From contig OX422209.1 in the NCBI GenBank assembly GCA_949130495.1, forward strand, positions 695,747,757 to 695,811,756: 64,000 nt of DNA, given 5' to 3'. The position numbers and the translations under genes are program-made. Source of the DNA: Sambucus nigra. Its lineage: Eukaryota > Streptophyta > Magnoliopsida > Dipsacales > Adoxaceae. The notes beneath the pieces are model-generated. The model was not told the DNA's origin. It made no database searches and saw nothing but the letters and a program-made list of their open reading frames with translations. Below are positions 12,612 to 24,414 of this stretch, in pieces; the first letter of the stretch is position 1, and every line of letters starts with the position of its first letter.

Positions 12612-13850
12612 TGTAACACCCTAAAACTACTTTTTGCGACACTTTTTAAAAACATTGTGAGACACTTTAAGACATTTACTTACACTTGTGGAGTTGTATG
12701 GTAAGAAACTCGAGTGTTAATAGCTATGCCTATTTCAAAAAGAGATACATTTTAATACCTTTTGCGTCTTATACATGTGATTATGTATGCGTTAACTCTT
12801 TTGAGGTGTGTATTTAATAGATTCATATGTTTGAGTAATTAGTCACTAGATAGTCACTATCTTTATGTTCTACACATGTCCATATTATTAGTTCCATATA
12901 TTAATGTTAGGTTGTGTTTCTCTATATGTTTAATAGTTTGTCTCCAAATGTTTTCTCAAGTGTTATGTTCTATGTGCATGCCGTTAATGGGTTTTTTATT
13001 TTTTTTTCTTGAATGTCAAGACGAGATTCTTTTAGTGGGTTTGTTTAACTTTAGGGTTTGCGTAATAACTCAATTCAGTTGTGACGTAAGTACTAGTGTG
13101 CATATATGATGTTATTTGATTTTGTGCATAGTTTTTTACTATTTAATTTTTTTAAACTAGTAAGTTTAGTTTTGAGGGAAATTTTATTTTAAGGAGAGTA
13201 GATTGAAAGAACCTAAATTTTTAGACATAAATACGTTAGTTATATTTCGTATTAAAGTTATTTTCTATATGTTGTTTTAAGCCACCCATTGTCGTGTTAT
13301 CATACTTTTGGTGCAGATGAACTATATGTAGTTTAATAGGTGGGGATATAATGTCTAAAGACAAAAATAAAAGTTGAAAGTTCATGAAAGAGGATAACAT
13401 GAGGAAGGTGAGGGAAAGATTCCCCTAGTGTAATTGAATGAAGAAAAAGATGGGTAAGAGGAAAGGGATATTTAAAGCTCACTATCTAAGTTCGGTGTTC
13501 GAGCAAATTTAGGATGACCAATATCTCAATATAAATGTGTGTTATTTCTTATTTGGAAAGGCACTTAGTCCACTTAAATTATAGTTATTTTAAGTAGTTT
13601 ATATTGGCTGCCTAATATATTCTCTAAATAGTGAATATTTTGAAATTTATATAATCAAAAGTATATACCTGCCAAACTTTATGCAAAACCTTAAAATGTA
13701 GCATTTGTTATTTTGACTATTAAATGGCATATATATCCAAATGTTATTATTTGTAGGTTCCAATATCTTTCTGAATGCAAATGTGATCTTTATAGCAAGA
13801 TTCAAAAGCTATTAAAAAATGGCACGAAAGGATTACTATATAAGGGGTAA
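12612..13850 (+). other. Intergenic; possible old LTR fragment beginning TGTAACACCC
   Basis: TGTAACACCC at 12612 is a classic Ty3 LTR start, but I find no matching end, partner LTR or target duplication. The remainder is AT-rich with no recognisable coding content. Confidence 0.3.
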
Positions 13851-13856
13851 TCCTTC

Positions 13857-13868
13857 CCTATATAAATC
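13857..13868 (+). promoter_or_regulatory. TATA box of the extensin-like pseudogene
   Basis: CCTATATAAATCC lies ~80 bases before the ATG at 13940, which puts a start site near 13890 and a leader of about 50 bases. Spacing and sequence fit a plant core promoter. No LTR overlaps it, so it is probably the original gene promoter. Confidence 0.65.
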
Positions 13869-13939
13869 CATTCACAATTGGCCATATAAGTAATCTTCTT
13901 AGCCATCAAAACTCGGGTAACCTATTCGAATTGTCGAAA

Positions 13940-14746
13940 ATGGAAACCTTATGGCTTCCATTACTTTTTACCTTGATAATATGTGTCATAGCTATAAATG
14001 TTATGGCCGACCAACAATCTTATATTCGTCGACCATGGCCACAATGACATATATACAAATCACCACCACGTCAATACAAGCCAACTCATTACTACTATAA
14101 GTCACCACCGTCATGGAGATACTGCAAGCAACCTTCTTACTTTTACAAGCCACCCCCACTTCCCCCACGATACCGTAAGCCACCTCCCTACTATTATAAG
14201 TCACCACCACCACATCATCTCAAGTCACCACCACCACCACGCCATCGCATACCGCCTCCATACTATTACAAGTCACCACCACCACCACCACCTTGTTATA
14301 TTTATAATTCCACTCCACCGCTATATCCATCTCAACCTCCTCCCAATCCTTACAGATCCCCACCACAACCTACTCTAAAATACCTCCCACCTCTTTATGT
14401 TTATAATCCCCCCACCCCCATGTCAATCACCACCTCCTCCTAATATTTACAAACCCCCATAACAACCTTCTCTGAAATCACCCCCACCTCCTCCTTATGT
14501 TTATGGTACCCCTCCACCCCCATCTCAATCACCGCCTCCCCCTGATCCTTACAGACCCCCATTATAACCATCTGTGTCACCTTTTCCTTCCCACTATCTA
14601 TACATAGCCAACACCATCCCCGCCAAAACTTCCTCCTTCCGTTTATAAATTTCCACCACCACCTTTTCAGTCAATCTCTCCTCCCTATATATATGCATCC
14701 CCAACACCATCCCAATCGCCATTACCTCCCGACCTTTATAAATCCC
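13940..14746 (+). pseudogene. Extensin-like pseudogene, segment 1: signal peptide and YKSPPPP domain
   Basis: Contains the start, the hydrophobic signal peptide and the best-preserved extensin repeats (Tyr-Tyr-Tyr-Lys-Ser-Pro-Pro-Pro around 14090-14290). The premature TGA at 14045 comes before them. The segment ends at the ATCCC (14742-14746) duplicated by the solo LTR. The frame 13998-14378 is a shadow in a shifted phase, rich in His and Ser. Confidence 0.85.
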
Positions 14747-17706
14747 TGTTATACCCTGCTTATTTAATATAAGGGGTGGCCAGCCCTATACTAAAATAAA
14801 ATTGGAATCTCAAGTGTATCATTCTGAGCATCAAGTGTCGAATAAAAAATATAACCAGTAACCACCCTATATAAAATAAACAGGTGCCAAAAATTTTCTT
14901 TTTATATAGTGCAATGATAATAAAGCATTCACAAATTATGGAACATGAACATAATAGACAACTAAGAGACTAGATCATTAACATACTAAGTTTAGACATA
15001 CAAAAGAATATTCCCGAATATGATGTTGGGCAACAGACCATACAATATCAATAGACAAAAATATAAGGGATATACATATACGACCCTTGGGTATACACAC
15101 CTTATTTACAATTGTGAATTCTTTACTAGATTACAAAAAGAGTTGCTTCTATAACAAAAGTCCTGTAACATCCCGCACATGCTACAACTCCCAAAAAATC
15201 TGGAACATATAACCATAATTAACACCTACAATATAATACAATATATTGCAATAGAAAATATATAAACGGGTCAGAGCCCTGGGTTTGAAAATAGTTATAG
15301 AAAGTGAATTAAAATGCATAATAATTATAAATGCAAGATTTCATAATTAAAGTGGGGTCGCATTCTCTTGAGGCTCAACCTCACTTCTCAGCTGCAGCAT
15401 GAACCTAAACGTATGCATTAAATCTTACATTAAGCTACACCATTCAATCTACGGATAATACCTCATCAAGCCTACGTATAACTCCCATTAGCGTATTTAT
15501 ATCTTAATATCGTTGTTAAATGCCATTATCCTTGATTATACAAATTCATTTATAATATCTTTCTCTAATTATAAGTTGGTATATCACACATCATCTTTAA
15601 TGCTTGTATAATATTTCCTCATCATTGTACATGATCCCATGTACTGATGACCAAACATCTCTCCACTTCCAACATTGCACTAGATTTCATGCGTGGGATG
15701 TCTTGCGAGAAAAATCCAAGCAAGGATCCCCCCGATACACTACTGCCTAACATTGTCAGTCGTGAAAATTCGTTAGGCCCTCAGTCCATATCATGTACTC
15801 CTAAATTCTCGTCTACTGGCATAAAATTATACTTATCCACTATCTTGCTAAAAAGGTCAATACATAACACACATCATACAAGTATACTAACAGTCTCTAC
15901 AATGTTATCATCTTTCGGGGAATTACTCACATATCATCCTGGGTTACCAACGGTTGGACTCTCACACCGACTTGGTATTGAACTGATTCACAAGTGTATG
16001 TGAAGTGTCCATAGTTCTTCACATAGAGGTAAGAAGAATCATACCCAAGATGTCTTGCCCCTACCTCATGCACGGTAAAATACTAGACACTATGACCTAG
16101 GGACTGTACTCTCCCTACTCCTCAAGTCAGGGGATTCACCCACATCGCTCAACTTCCCATTACAGCACTAGAGGGGTATGTACCACATAATATATATCAT
16201 ACCCACCAGATATATATGCACATTATATATACAAACCATCACATAGTAGAATGTATATATTAATAATCCCATCTATATGTATATATCGCACCTTACACTA
16301 GCTAATAATCCACAAGATCATTTCAAATTCATTTTATAATCCAATCATTTACTTGAATATTGATAATCAATCACACCTATGGTCTTTCCACAACTTTGTC
16401 ATCATTAAGGACCCATCAACTCTCACTTATTAGCCTATAACCCTCCTTGAAAGAATCCCCACTCCTTGGAGGATTTACAAAAAAGGAAACAACATAATAC
16501 ACTCTCAAATATACCTCTATTATAGCCCCAAAGTAGCCCCTTAATTGTGTCATAACATAAAACCACATTATCTTCCATAAACATGTTTACCACATTATAG
16601 TAGAGGGTTCCTAAGTATTAAAACGAAATAAAGAGGAGTGAAATAAGAGTTAACAAACTGCAGTGACCGGACCGGACCGACGGTCCTAAAAAATGAACCG
16701 GTATGGTTCCTAAAAAATGGTAGACAACTTTTTATGACCGAACATAACCAAACTAATGAACCTTGAAAACGAACCGGTCCGATACTAAAACGAATCGATT
16801 CAGTGCTTAATCGAACCATTCTGACCTGTTCAATTCTTATTCCTACGAAATTTTCCTACATCACAGACAAACCCACCTTCTATAAAATTTTAACATCATA
16901 AATCATCCAAAACATGAACTCCACCATTTATACGCCTTCAAACCCATACACACACATCAAATGCTAGACTTCAACACAAAAATCTAGGGTTTATCATTTA
17001 TATCCAACACTTCCATAATTTTTCCACAAATTATGAAATAAATCACACAAATAAGCATTTAGCAAGTTAATTCACTTGCCTCAAAGATGTAGGGTCTTAT
17101 TCTTCCTCAAAGTCAAGGATTGTTCAAGATTTCCAAAGTTCTAAAGCTTTCTCTTCTCTTTCTCTTCTTCCCACGTTTTTCTCTCAAATGGGTTCTCTCT
17201 CTAAATAAGATTAATTAACCTTTTCTTAAGCCTAATATCCCATATTACCAGTAATCCCAACTTTAAATGATAATACACACATAAAATGAATCGTATACCC
17301 CAATTTGAGTCAACTAACTAACAAGACCCCGGAACCCAAATAAAAGCCTCAGGGCAGTCATTTTGACTTTCTCGACCCTTTCGAAATCAAATGTTCCCTC
17401 TAAATTTTCATCTGAGACTCTGAATATAAAAACCATCTTCCAGCTTCATATAACTCACTCAAATATGCCCCGGTTGAGAAATAACTAATTCCTACCGCTA
17501 ACACACACATACGACGTAATTGCATGCAATAAGATTATATTTACCACATCACCCTAGTAAATGTACAATTCACATAAATATTAACTATTCTAACCCAAAT
17601 CAATACTTATGTTAAGTCTTCGTTTTAATTCTTAATTATATTAAATCACCCATACACGATAATTTAATATAAAATATATAAATACATGAAAGTAAGGGGT
17701 ATTACA
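14747..17706 (-). mobile_element. Solo LTR (2960 bp), Tekay-type Ty3, antisense, TSD ATCCC
   Basis: It begins TGTTATACCC and ends GGGTATTACA, flanked by identical ATCCC at 14742-14746 and 17707-17711. No internal region is present, so it formed by LTR-LTR recombination after insertion into the extensin-like gene. On the minus strand it carries the CGGGCTCTGACCCG-like word (15267-15279), the AGGCAAGT word (17074-17081) and the CGAAAGGGTCGA block shared with the other Tekay-type LTRs here. A palindrome-rich ACCGG/CCGGT segment lies at 16655-16800. The frame at 15647-16003 has no recognisable domain. Confidence 0.92.
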
Positions 17707-18046
17707 ATCCCCATCACCATCGTCTTCTCTATCATCTATTCTCCTAATGTTTATATTTTCCCCGCACAACCTTCATCACCACTGCCTTCTGACCCTTACA
17801 AATATTGACCATCACCATCTCGATATCCATCTCCATCACCATCACCATCACCATCACCACCACCACCTTCACCATTACCATAATCACCACAACCACCACC
17901 TTCATTATCTCCTTCTCCTTCTTTTTTATATACATCTCCACGAACACCAACACCAACACCAACATCAACACTAACTCCATCAATACTTCCTCCTCTCATT
18001 TATAAATATCCACCCGCATTATCTTCATCACCTTCACCATCTATAA
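17707..18046 (+). pseudogene. Extensin-like pseudogene, segment 2: SPSP-rich low-complexity part
   Basis: Resumes proline/serine-rich coding after the solo LTR and ends at the Tat element. It includes a (CCATCA)n tract at 17833-17868 encoding Ser-Pro repeats. The sequence around 17880-17990 is the region from which the downstream tandem copies begin. Out-of-phase frames here give poly-His or poly-Thr and minus-strand poly-Val shadows. Confidence 0.75.
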
Positions 18047-18896
18047 TGATACCAAAAATGGTACCACCAAGTCACAACGATAATGAGCTCAAACATGTAT
18101 AACAATGGTAGAAAATAAGTAATATAACAATAAGAGAATGAGATGAGGCAAATAGGGATTGAACACCAGAATTAAGTGGTTCAGCCAAATAATGGCCTAT
18201 GTCCACTGTGCAGTATGTGTCATCCACTAAATGAGGATCTAATGGCCTGAATATACAAGAAATCAAGCTTTCTCTCTCTTACAGTGAGTTTGACAGAGTT
18301 TTTATAGGGTTTCTAATGTGTGATCCCTTTACAAAAGTTAGAAGACAAGTATTTATAGTGCCTAGGGGGTGTAATGCACCCCCAAGCATGCAGTAGGTGT
18401 GTGATGATGAAGGCTTATAATAATATGATGACAGTTTTCCTTAGCACATACAACTAATGATGATGTAATATCCCCTCAAGTGAGGGGATAATCTGGTTGT
18501 AACAGAATTTCCCACATGGGACACGCCACTTTGGAACCTTCTACTGCTCATTCTATTTGGGTTTTTTTTGCAGAGATCTCGACTTGGCCGAGTACGAAGT
18601 TGCTGATGCAGTGCATGTCTTTATGCTGGTACTGATAAGTGTGGTCTCGTTCTAAGGACTCAGGCCGAGGTGGACTAAGCAAGTCATTTCCTGGTGTCGA
18701 CTGGAGTAGAGGACGAGATATGTCCTTGCTGATGAAATGCTCCCCTAAGGTCTCGACCAAATGGATGGACGAGGTTATGAAGGACGATATAAACCATGTT
18801 CTGGAGAAGTCTTGGAAATTACCTACGTGAGCTCCTTATGGAAGCTCAGTTGCTGGTGGTAGACACCTCGTCCTAAGATGAGGTCACACTTGGTTA
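18047..18896 (-). mobile_element. 3' LTR of the Tat-type element
   Basis: Matches 26263-27110. On the plus strand it begins TGATACCAAAAATGG and ends GGTTA, where the canonical CA has become TA. It carries two perfect inverted repeats (18365-18383, 18469-18490) and an antisense TATA box at 18350-18357. A second TATA-like TTTTTATAGG lies near 18300. Confidence 0.9.
18350..18490 (-). promoter_or_regulatory. LTR core promoter: two perfect hairpins upstream of a TATA box
   Basis: In minus-strand order: TATCCCCTCA/TGAGGGGATA with a 2-base loop (18490-18469), GGGGGTG/CACCCCC with a 5-base loop (18383-18365), then CTATAAATA (18350-18358), 8 bases further on. The same trio is intact in the other LTR at 26705-26684, 26597-26579 and 26571-26564, although the LTRs differ elsewhere. 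Transcription would start ~30 bases below the TATA. Confidence 0.7.
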
Positions 18897-19382
18897 TATG
18901 AATTACCCCTAGCCCTCAGTCAAATATGTGAAGAGGTGGCTGGGGGATACGAGCCTGTCTAGTCCTCTGATGAGAAGTTTTTAACATGTTGATTGGATAC
19001 ACCTTGATGGATACGTGAGTGATACATAAGTCCTATGGACACCAACCCTATTGAGGTCACAGTAACTAATAAAAATACAACCGAGTTGGGCCTTAATGAT
19101 GATGGGGCCGAGACTACTGATTTTAGGGTTGATGGGGCAACTCAGGTAGGTGGTGATATGAGTTTGCAGCCTTGATCTCTTTTAATTTTTTATTTTTACT
19201 TTTTGCTATAACAGTCAGCCTTTCATGGCTTTGTACTTTTTCCGCATTGGACATCTGTAATCTATTTCTGTAATGGAATGGAGTTTTTATTTATATCATT
19301 CTCTGTGCTGTGCTTGCTCTAATCTTTCCCTTAGTAGCATTGTTACTTAAACTGATACAAGTCTTACATCTTCTTTCACCAA

Positions 19383-19860
19383 CTTAATGGTGTCTAAGGA
19401 ATATGATTAATAAATTTTAATCCACTAAATTATGGTGTTTTGAGAGTGTAAGGATGAGTGTCGTCTCGTCCATGCACTGTCATCTATGTTGAGAGAGTAT
19501 AACCACCAAGTTAATGATGTTTAATTAATGAATCACAACCAAGTGATTTTTAAATTTGCATCCACCAAATTATGGTGTTTTATCATAAGTCCCCTCTTGT
19601 CATTTTGAGAGTGTATGGATGAGTGTCGTCTCGTCCATGCACTGTCGTCTTGGTCAAGAAAGTACAATCACCAAGTTAATGATGTTCAATAAATGAACCA
19701 CAATCAAGTGATTTTTAAATTTGAATCCACCAAATTATAGTGTTTTATCATAAGTCCCCTCTCATCGTTTTGAGAGTGTATGGATGAGTGTTGTTTTGTC
19801 CATGCATTGTCGTCTCGATCGAGAGAGTATAACCACCAAGTTAATGATGTTTAATAATAG
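19383..19860. repeat. ~165-bp tandem repeats in the 3' untranslated region of the Tat element
   Basis: The word CCAAGTTAATGATGTT recurs at 19506, 19671 and 19836, exactly 165 bases apart; a partial diverged unit lies before the first. The units share a block around GAGTGTATGGATGAGTGT. Tat-lineage elements are known to carry tandem arrays here, which can seed satellite DNA. Confidence 0.9.
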
Positions 19861-20131
19861 ATCCCCTTGATGTTATTATCAGTTCATAAACGAGATCATA
19901 CTCGTTTGGACTTTCGTATCATCGAGAGCAGCTTACAGCTAGTTCACCACGAATGATGTTTTATACCTTAAGATGAGTTGATACAATCAAACAATAAATA
20001 TTCACACAAATATACAAAGTATGAGAGAACACTTGAGGTTTTTATTGAATTTTTTTCATATTTATTTCATCATCTAAACCTCATATACATATATTACGAT
20101 TGAGGGAAAAGAAACAAGCAAAACTGAAATC

Positions 20132-21240
20132 TTACGGGTAATACTTTTTGAGGTGGTCGGCATTCCATGGGTTGGAGAATGGCTCTCCTTCAAAATTTTC
20201 CAATCGACACGTCACTGGGGCCTCCTCTTCAACCAATCTAAATGGACCATGCCAATTCGAATGAAGCTCGTTAGGCTTCTGCCATGTCTTCTTCAATACC
20301 AGGTCTCCTACCTTCAATGGACGTGCCTTTACTCTCTTATTGTACAACTTTGTTATCCTCTACTGGTAGGTAGCTTGCCTAACCTCAGCATCTTCTCCCC
20401 ATTCTTCCACAAGGTCCAAATCAAATATTTGTTCAACAATGTTTCCTTCTAGGTTATAGGTCTGAACCCTGTGGGTAGGAAGACCTACCTTTGTCGGCAC
20501 TATTACCACTAAGCCATAAACCAACATAAATGAATTTTCCTTAGTAGGAGTTCTCTACGTCCACCTATAAGCTCATGGGATAGCATATACCTCCTCAATC
20601 CATCTCCCTTTGGCATATTCCAATCTCTTCTTGATCCCATCATGGATCATTCTGTTCATTACTTTTGTCTCCAAGTTGGCCTGGGGTCGGCCGGGAATAG
20701 AGAAAAACTTCTTAATGCCCACTCGTTCATAATATTTCTCGAGGGAGATGTTCGTAAACTGCATACCATTATTAAAAATCAGGCTATTGGGTAGGCCATA
20801 TCTATAAATAATGATTTCCTAGATAAACAGAAAGGATTTATTTTCTGTGATTATTATCATTGGCTCAGCCTCTACCCACTTTGAAAAATAATCGATCGCC
20901 ACAATCAAGTAATGATAATTGTTCACAATCCTTAGCAGTTGTCCTATCAGGTCAATCCCCTAGATCGCAAAAGTCTAGGGAGACGTAATGGAGGTAAGAG
21001 GCTGATGATATGGATGGGGTATGGTTGCAAACCTCTGACACTTGTCTCACTTCTTGACGTATGCATCTTCATTTTTAGCGAACATCGGCCACCAATATCC
21101 CTGGGTGCTGTCCTCTTGGCCAGCGGCCTTCCTCCAATATAGTTGGAACATGACCTTTCATGCACGTCCTTTAAGATATACTCTACCTCAGATGGATGGA
21201 CACATCTGAGTAGAGGAAACATGAATCCCTTATTATACAA
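20132..21240 (-). pseudogene. Integrase remnant (Tat-type Ty3 pol)
   Basis: Integrase inserts the DNA copy into the host genome. On the minus strand the zinc-binding N-terminal part begins near 21240 (Phe-Pro-Leu-Leu-Arg-Cys, then a His-Glu-Arg/Cys/Gly-Gly-Arg region) but breaks into a wrong frame near 21100. The core shows the first catalytic Asp in Ile-Asp-Tyr-Phe-Ser-Lys-Trp (~20890). The second acidic residue is lost (Phe-Asn-Asn-Gly, ~20780, where Phe-Asp-Asn-Gly is expected). The Pro-Gly-Arg-Pro-Gln-Ala-Asn motif (~20690) and a C-terminal Gly-Pro-Phe-Arg/Trp-Asn-Ala-Asp-His-Leu end follow, with the stop at 20132. An internal TAG interrupts the core. Confidence 0.88.
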
Positions 21241-21261
21241 GATATCTCCTCTGACGGATAA

Positions 21262-22400
21262 CTATGCAGCATTATATCTCAACTTCTTTTTCTCATCTTT
21301 GGACTCAGGCAGCTCCCCATCTCCAACATAGCGGATGATAGGATCCATCCAGGAAACTCCCATACTCACATTGAAACAAAACTTCATAGTAATTTCCTCT
21401 CCCTTGATCGTCGGCCGATGGAGAATCTCAATCGGGACCGTTATTCTAATTTTAATTTTGGTGGCTGAAGCTAGCCTTGCCAGAGCATCGGCTCGACCAT
21501 TGTCTATCCGAGGTATCCTCTTCAATTTTACTTCAATAAAATGCTTCAACGATGCCTTAACCCTTCCCAGATACTTTTCCATTTTGTCATTTTTAGCCTT
21601 GTATGCCCCCAGAATTTAGTTAACAACCAATCTATAATAATTATGAACAAGGAGTTGGCCAACATTCAGTTCCCAGGCCCCAGGCAAGGGAGAGGCTTAC
21701 TAGGAGGGCCTCATATTCAGATTCATTATTGTAAGCTTTGAAGTTGATCCTCAACGCATACTCAATATTGGTCACATATGGGGATGACACTATCAATCCT
21801 GATCCGCTTCCATTTTAATATGAAGATCCCTCAATAAAGAGGCTCCACATAGTACCATTTGGCAAAAAACTACCCTCTTTTAGGATTCTATTCTTAAAAA
21901 GATACAGTTCATCCTCATTCTCAAACACTTATTTCTAGCTGAACTCATCTCGACCTCAGTCGGGGGAGGGTACACTCTACTATTTGCTCATAAGATGTAG
22001 CTTCAACATCTTCAGTGTCGGCCTCATCCCATGTGAACTCGGCTATAAACCTTAGCTAGGGATTTCCCTTTAATGGCCTTAATTGATTGGTAGATGATGT
22101 CAAACTCTCCCAATTCTATTACCTAATCCATCGATCTTTCTGACTTCTCAGGCTTGTGAATGACCTTTCTGAGGGGTGAGTCTGTGAGGACCACCATGGT
22201 ATGTGCCTAGAAATAGGGCTTCATCTTCCTCAAAGCATGGATCAGTGCATAAGAAAAAATTTCCATTTTAAGGTACCTTTGCTTGGCCTCTGGAGTGCCT
22301 TTATATTAAAGTAGACTAGTTTTTGAACTCTATCCTCTTCTCTTATAATAGCAGCACTAATGGTCGATTCTGACACTACTAAATACAGATACAATTTCTC
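21262..22400 (-). pseudogene. RNase H and linker remnant (Tat-type Ty3 pol)
   Basis: RNase H removes the RNA strand after reverse transcription. The minus strand shows Val-Ser-Glu-Ser-Thr-Ile-Ser-Ala-Ala (~22370) and Arg-Glu-Glu-Asp-Arg-Val-Gln-Lys, the usual start of this region. Near 21470 comes Asn-Gly-Arg-Ala-Asp-Ala-Leu-Ala-Arg-Leu-Ala, the C-terminal RNase H motif with its acidic residue. The linker Trp-Met-Asp-Pro-Ile-Ile-Arg-Tyr leads to integrase. Stops and frameshifts separate these islands. Confidence 0.85.
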
Positions 22401-22403
22401 TCC

Positions 22404-23200
22404 CTAAACTAGTCTGGACAATAAGAGTGGAGAGCCGAGATAGGACTTCAAATCTTTAAAGGCTCTATCACATTCATCATTCCATTTAAAAGCTTTTCTT
22501 AATACTTTAAAGAAAGGAAGGCCTTTATCAGTGGCTCTAGACACAAACATTTTTAATGCTTCCACTCTTCCAATTAGTCTCTCCACATCCTTTATTATTG
22601 TGGGAGTCTTCATCTCCAACAAAGCATTAATCTTTTTGGGGTTGGTCTCGATCCCCCTTTGATTCACAATGAAGCCTAAGACATTTTCTTCCCCGACGCT
22701 GAAGACACACTTGGTGGGGTTGAGCTTCATCTTATAATCATTTATCTTGTCAAAAGTACGCTCAAGGTCAGCCATGTGAGTGTCGTCTTTGAGGCTTTTC
22801 ATCAATATATCATCGACATACACTTCCATTATCTTCCCAATATGGTCCTCAAATATTTTGTTGACCAGCCTTTGTTATGTGGCTCCAGCATTATTCAACC
22901 CAAAGGGCATGGCCTTGTAGTAATAGGTCCCTTATCAATTATAAAGGTTGTTTTCTCTTCGCCGGTTGGATCCATGAATATTTGGTTTAGCCTGAGTGGG
23001 CATCATTAATTCATGGCCAGCGGTAGCATCTACCATCTTATCAATCCTTGGCAATGGGAAGCTATCTTTAAGGCATGCTTTTATTTAGATCTATAAAATT
23101 AACACACATCCTCCATTTTCCATTGGATTTGGGGATGATGAAAGCATTATCCCACCAATCCGAGTAAATGACCTCTCAGATAAAGTTTACCTTCTTTAAC
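22404..23200 (-). pseudogene. Reverse transcriptase remnant (Tat-type Ty3 pol)
   Basis: RNA-dependent DNA polymerase of the element. The best island (minus 22829-22404) keeps the catalytic Tyr-Val-Asp-Asp box near its start, then Leu-Asn-Pro-Thr-Lys-Cys, Leu-Gly-Phe-Ile-Val, Gln-Arg-Gly-Ile-Glu and Leu-Pro-Phe-Phe-Lys-Val-Leu-Arg-Lys. Upstream, Asn-Gly-Lys-Trp-Arg-Met-Cys-Val near 23110 marks the fingers motif, but several stops lie between. The order RT, RNase H, integrase confirms Ty3 rather than Ty1. Confidence 0.92.
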
Positions 23201-23582
23201 ATTTTTAACTCTTCTCGGATGACATCATAGTTCTCTCGCAAGTAGACTCTTATTCTCTATTGAATTGGCTTCGCATCACCAGCCACATTGAGCTTATAGC
23301 AGAGAACTTTTGGATTAATACCTGGCATACCCTCGTTGCTCCAGGCAATGATGCTCTGCCTCTTCCTTAACATCTTAACCTGACCCTCTTTGACCTCTTC
23401 CCTTTGGGGTTTGCCAATTTGGATGGTTTTTCATGATCGTCCTCATGGAGGATGATGGATTCTACCTCCTCAGCAGCCTCACCCTTCTTCAGCTTCTTTT
23501 CGTCTCTAGGGTCTAAGGTATCAATGTTGTAGGTTGTAGTGGCCCTTTTGTATGCTTCTCTCTCATCTGCCGAGTTGAAGTA

Positions 23583-24230
23583 TTATTCGCGTGCCTCAAC
23601 TTGGTCCCCCTCAACTTCCCCTACCCCATATGGGGTCGGGAATTTAATCATGTAGTGGAATATTGAGGGAACGACCTCAAATTCCTTGAGGTCTACCCTT
23701 TCGAGAATTATATTGTAGGTCGAGTAGACATTTTCATCCATGATGAAGAAGATGATCTTCCTTGTAAGACATTTAGGCCATTTGTTACCCATTCTTACTT
23801 CCATTTCATATATGCCTAGAGGCTTTACTTTCTCCCCACTAAAGTCGATGAGTGGTTGGTGATATGGAATCAACCTCTTCTTGCTCAGGTCTAGACGTTT
23901 ATAGCAATCCTAAAACATAACATTGACTGAGCTGCCTCCGTCTATTAGAATCCATGGAACCTCATAGCCATGAGCCAGAGTACTAATGACCAAAGGGTCA
24001 CCATGGGGAGATAAAATTCCCTTGAAATCTAACTTTGCAAAGCTAACTATTAAAGTATTCATATCAACCTTAGTTCTATTACCTTTGACAGGATGGATTG
24101 CAGCTGAGTTGACTGTATTAGGCTTTAGTGGGAGAGCCTTTGCGTATACTACATGTGCTTTCTTATCAACGACATCTTTTCTTCCTTCAGCAAGACCCTC
24201 ATAGATCATCTTGACATCAAGCCAGATCAT
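23583..24230 (-). pseudogene. Aspartic protease remnant (Tat-type Ty3 pol)
   Basis: Retroviral-type aspartic protease cleaves the polyprotein. The active-site motif reads Ile-Asp-Gly-Gly-Ser-Ser (about 23925-23945), where Asp-Thr/Ser-Gly-Ser-Ser is the rule, so the second residue is lost. The upstream island includes His-Gly-Asp-Pro-Leu-Val-Ile, typical of Tat protease. After a TAG, the downstream island shows Pro-Leu-Ile-Asp-Phe-Ser-Gly-Glu, Tyr-Asn-Ile-Ile-Leu and Lys-Phe-Pro-Thr-Pro-Tyr-Gly-Val-Gly-Glu, the usual protease-RT bridge. Confidence 0.88.
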
Positions 24231-24414
24231 ATTGAGTTGACCCTTTGGATTAGCAAACTTAGGTGGGAGGTCAGGGTCTCTTCATCACAGTCATCTAACT
24301 CATCATTGTCTCAGCTGGCTGTAGCATCTGGTCTACACTTTTCATTTTTCTTCTTTTTCTGGGTGTCGTCTCGACCACCCTTGAACCACTCTTATCTACA
24401 TACTTCCTTAGCTT

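Noticed and set aside
14747..17706. Complete retrotransposon at the extensin insertion
   Set aside because: Only one LTR with a perfect target duplication on both sides; no interior or second LTR.
17744..18005. His-, Thr-, Val- and Gly-rich frames on both strands
   Set aside because: Out-of-phase readings of Ser-Pro codon repeats in the extensin-like pseudogene.
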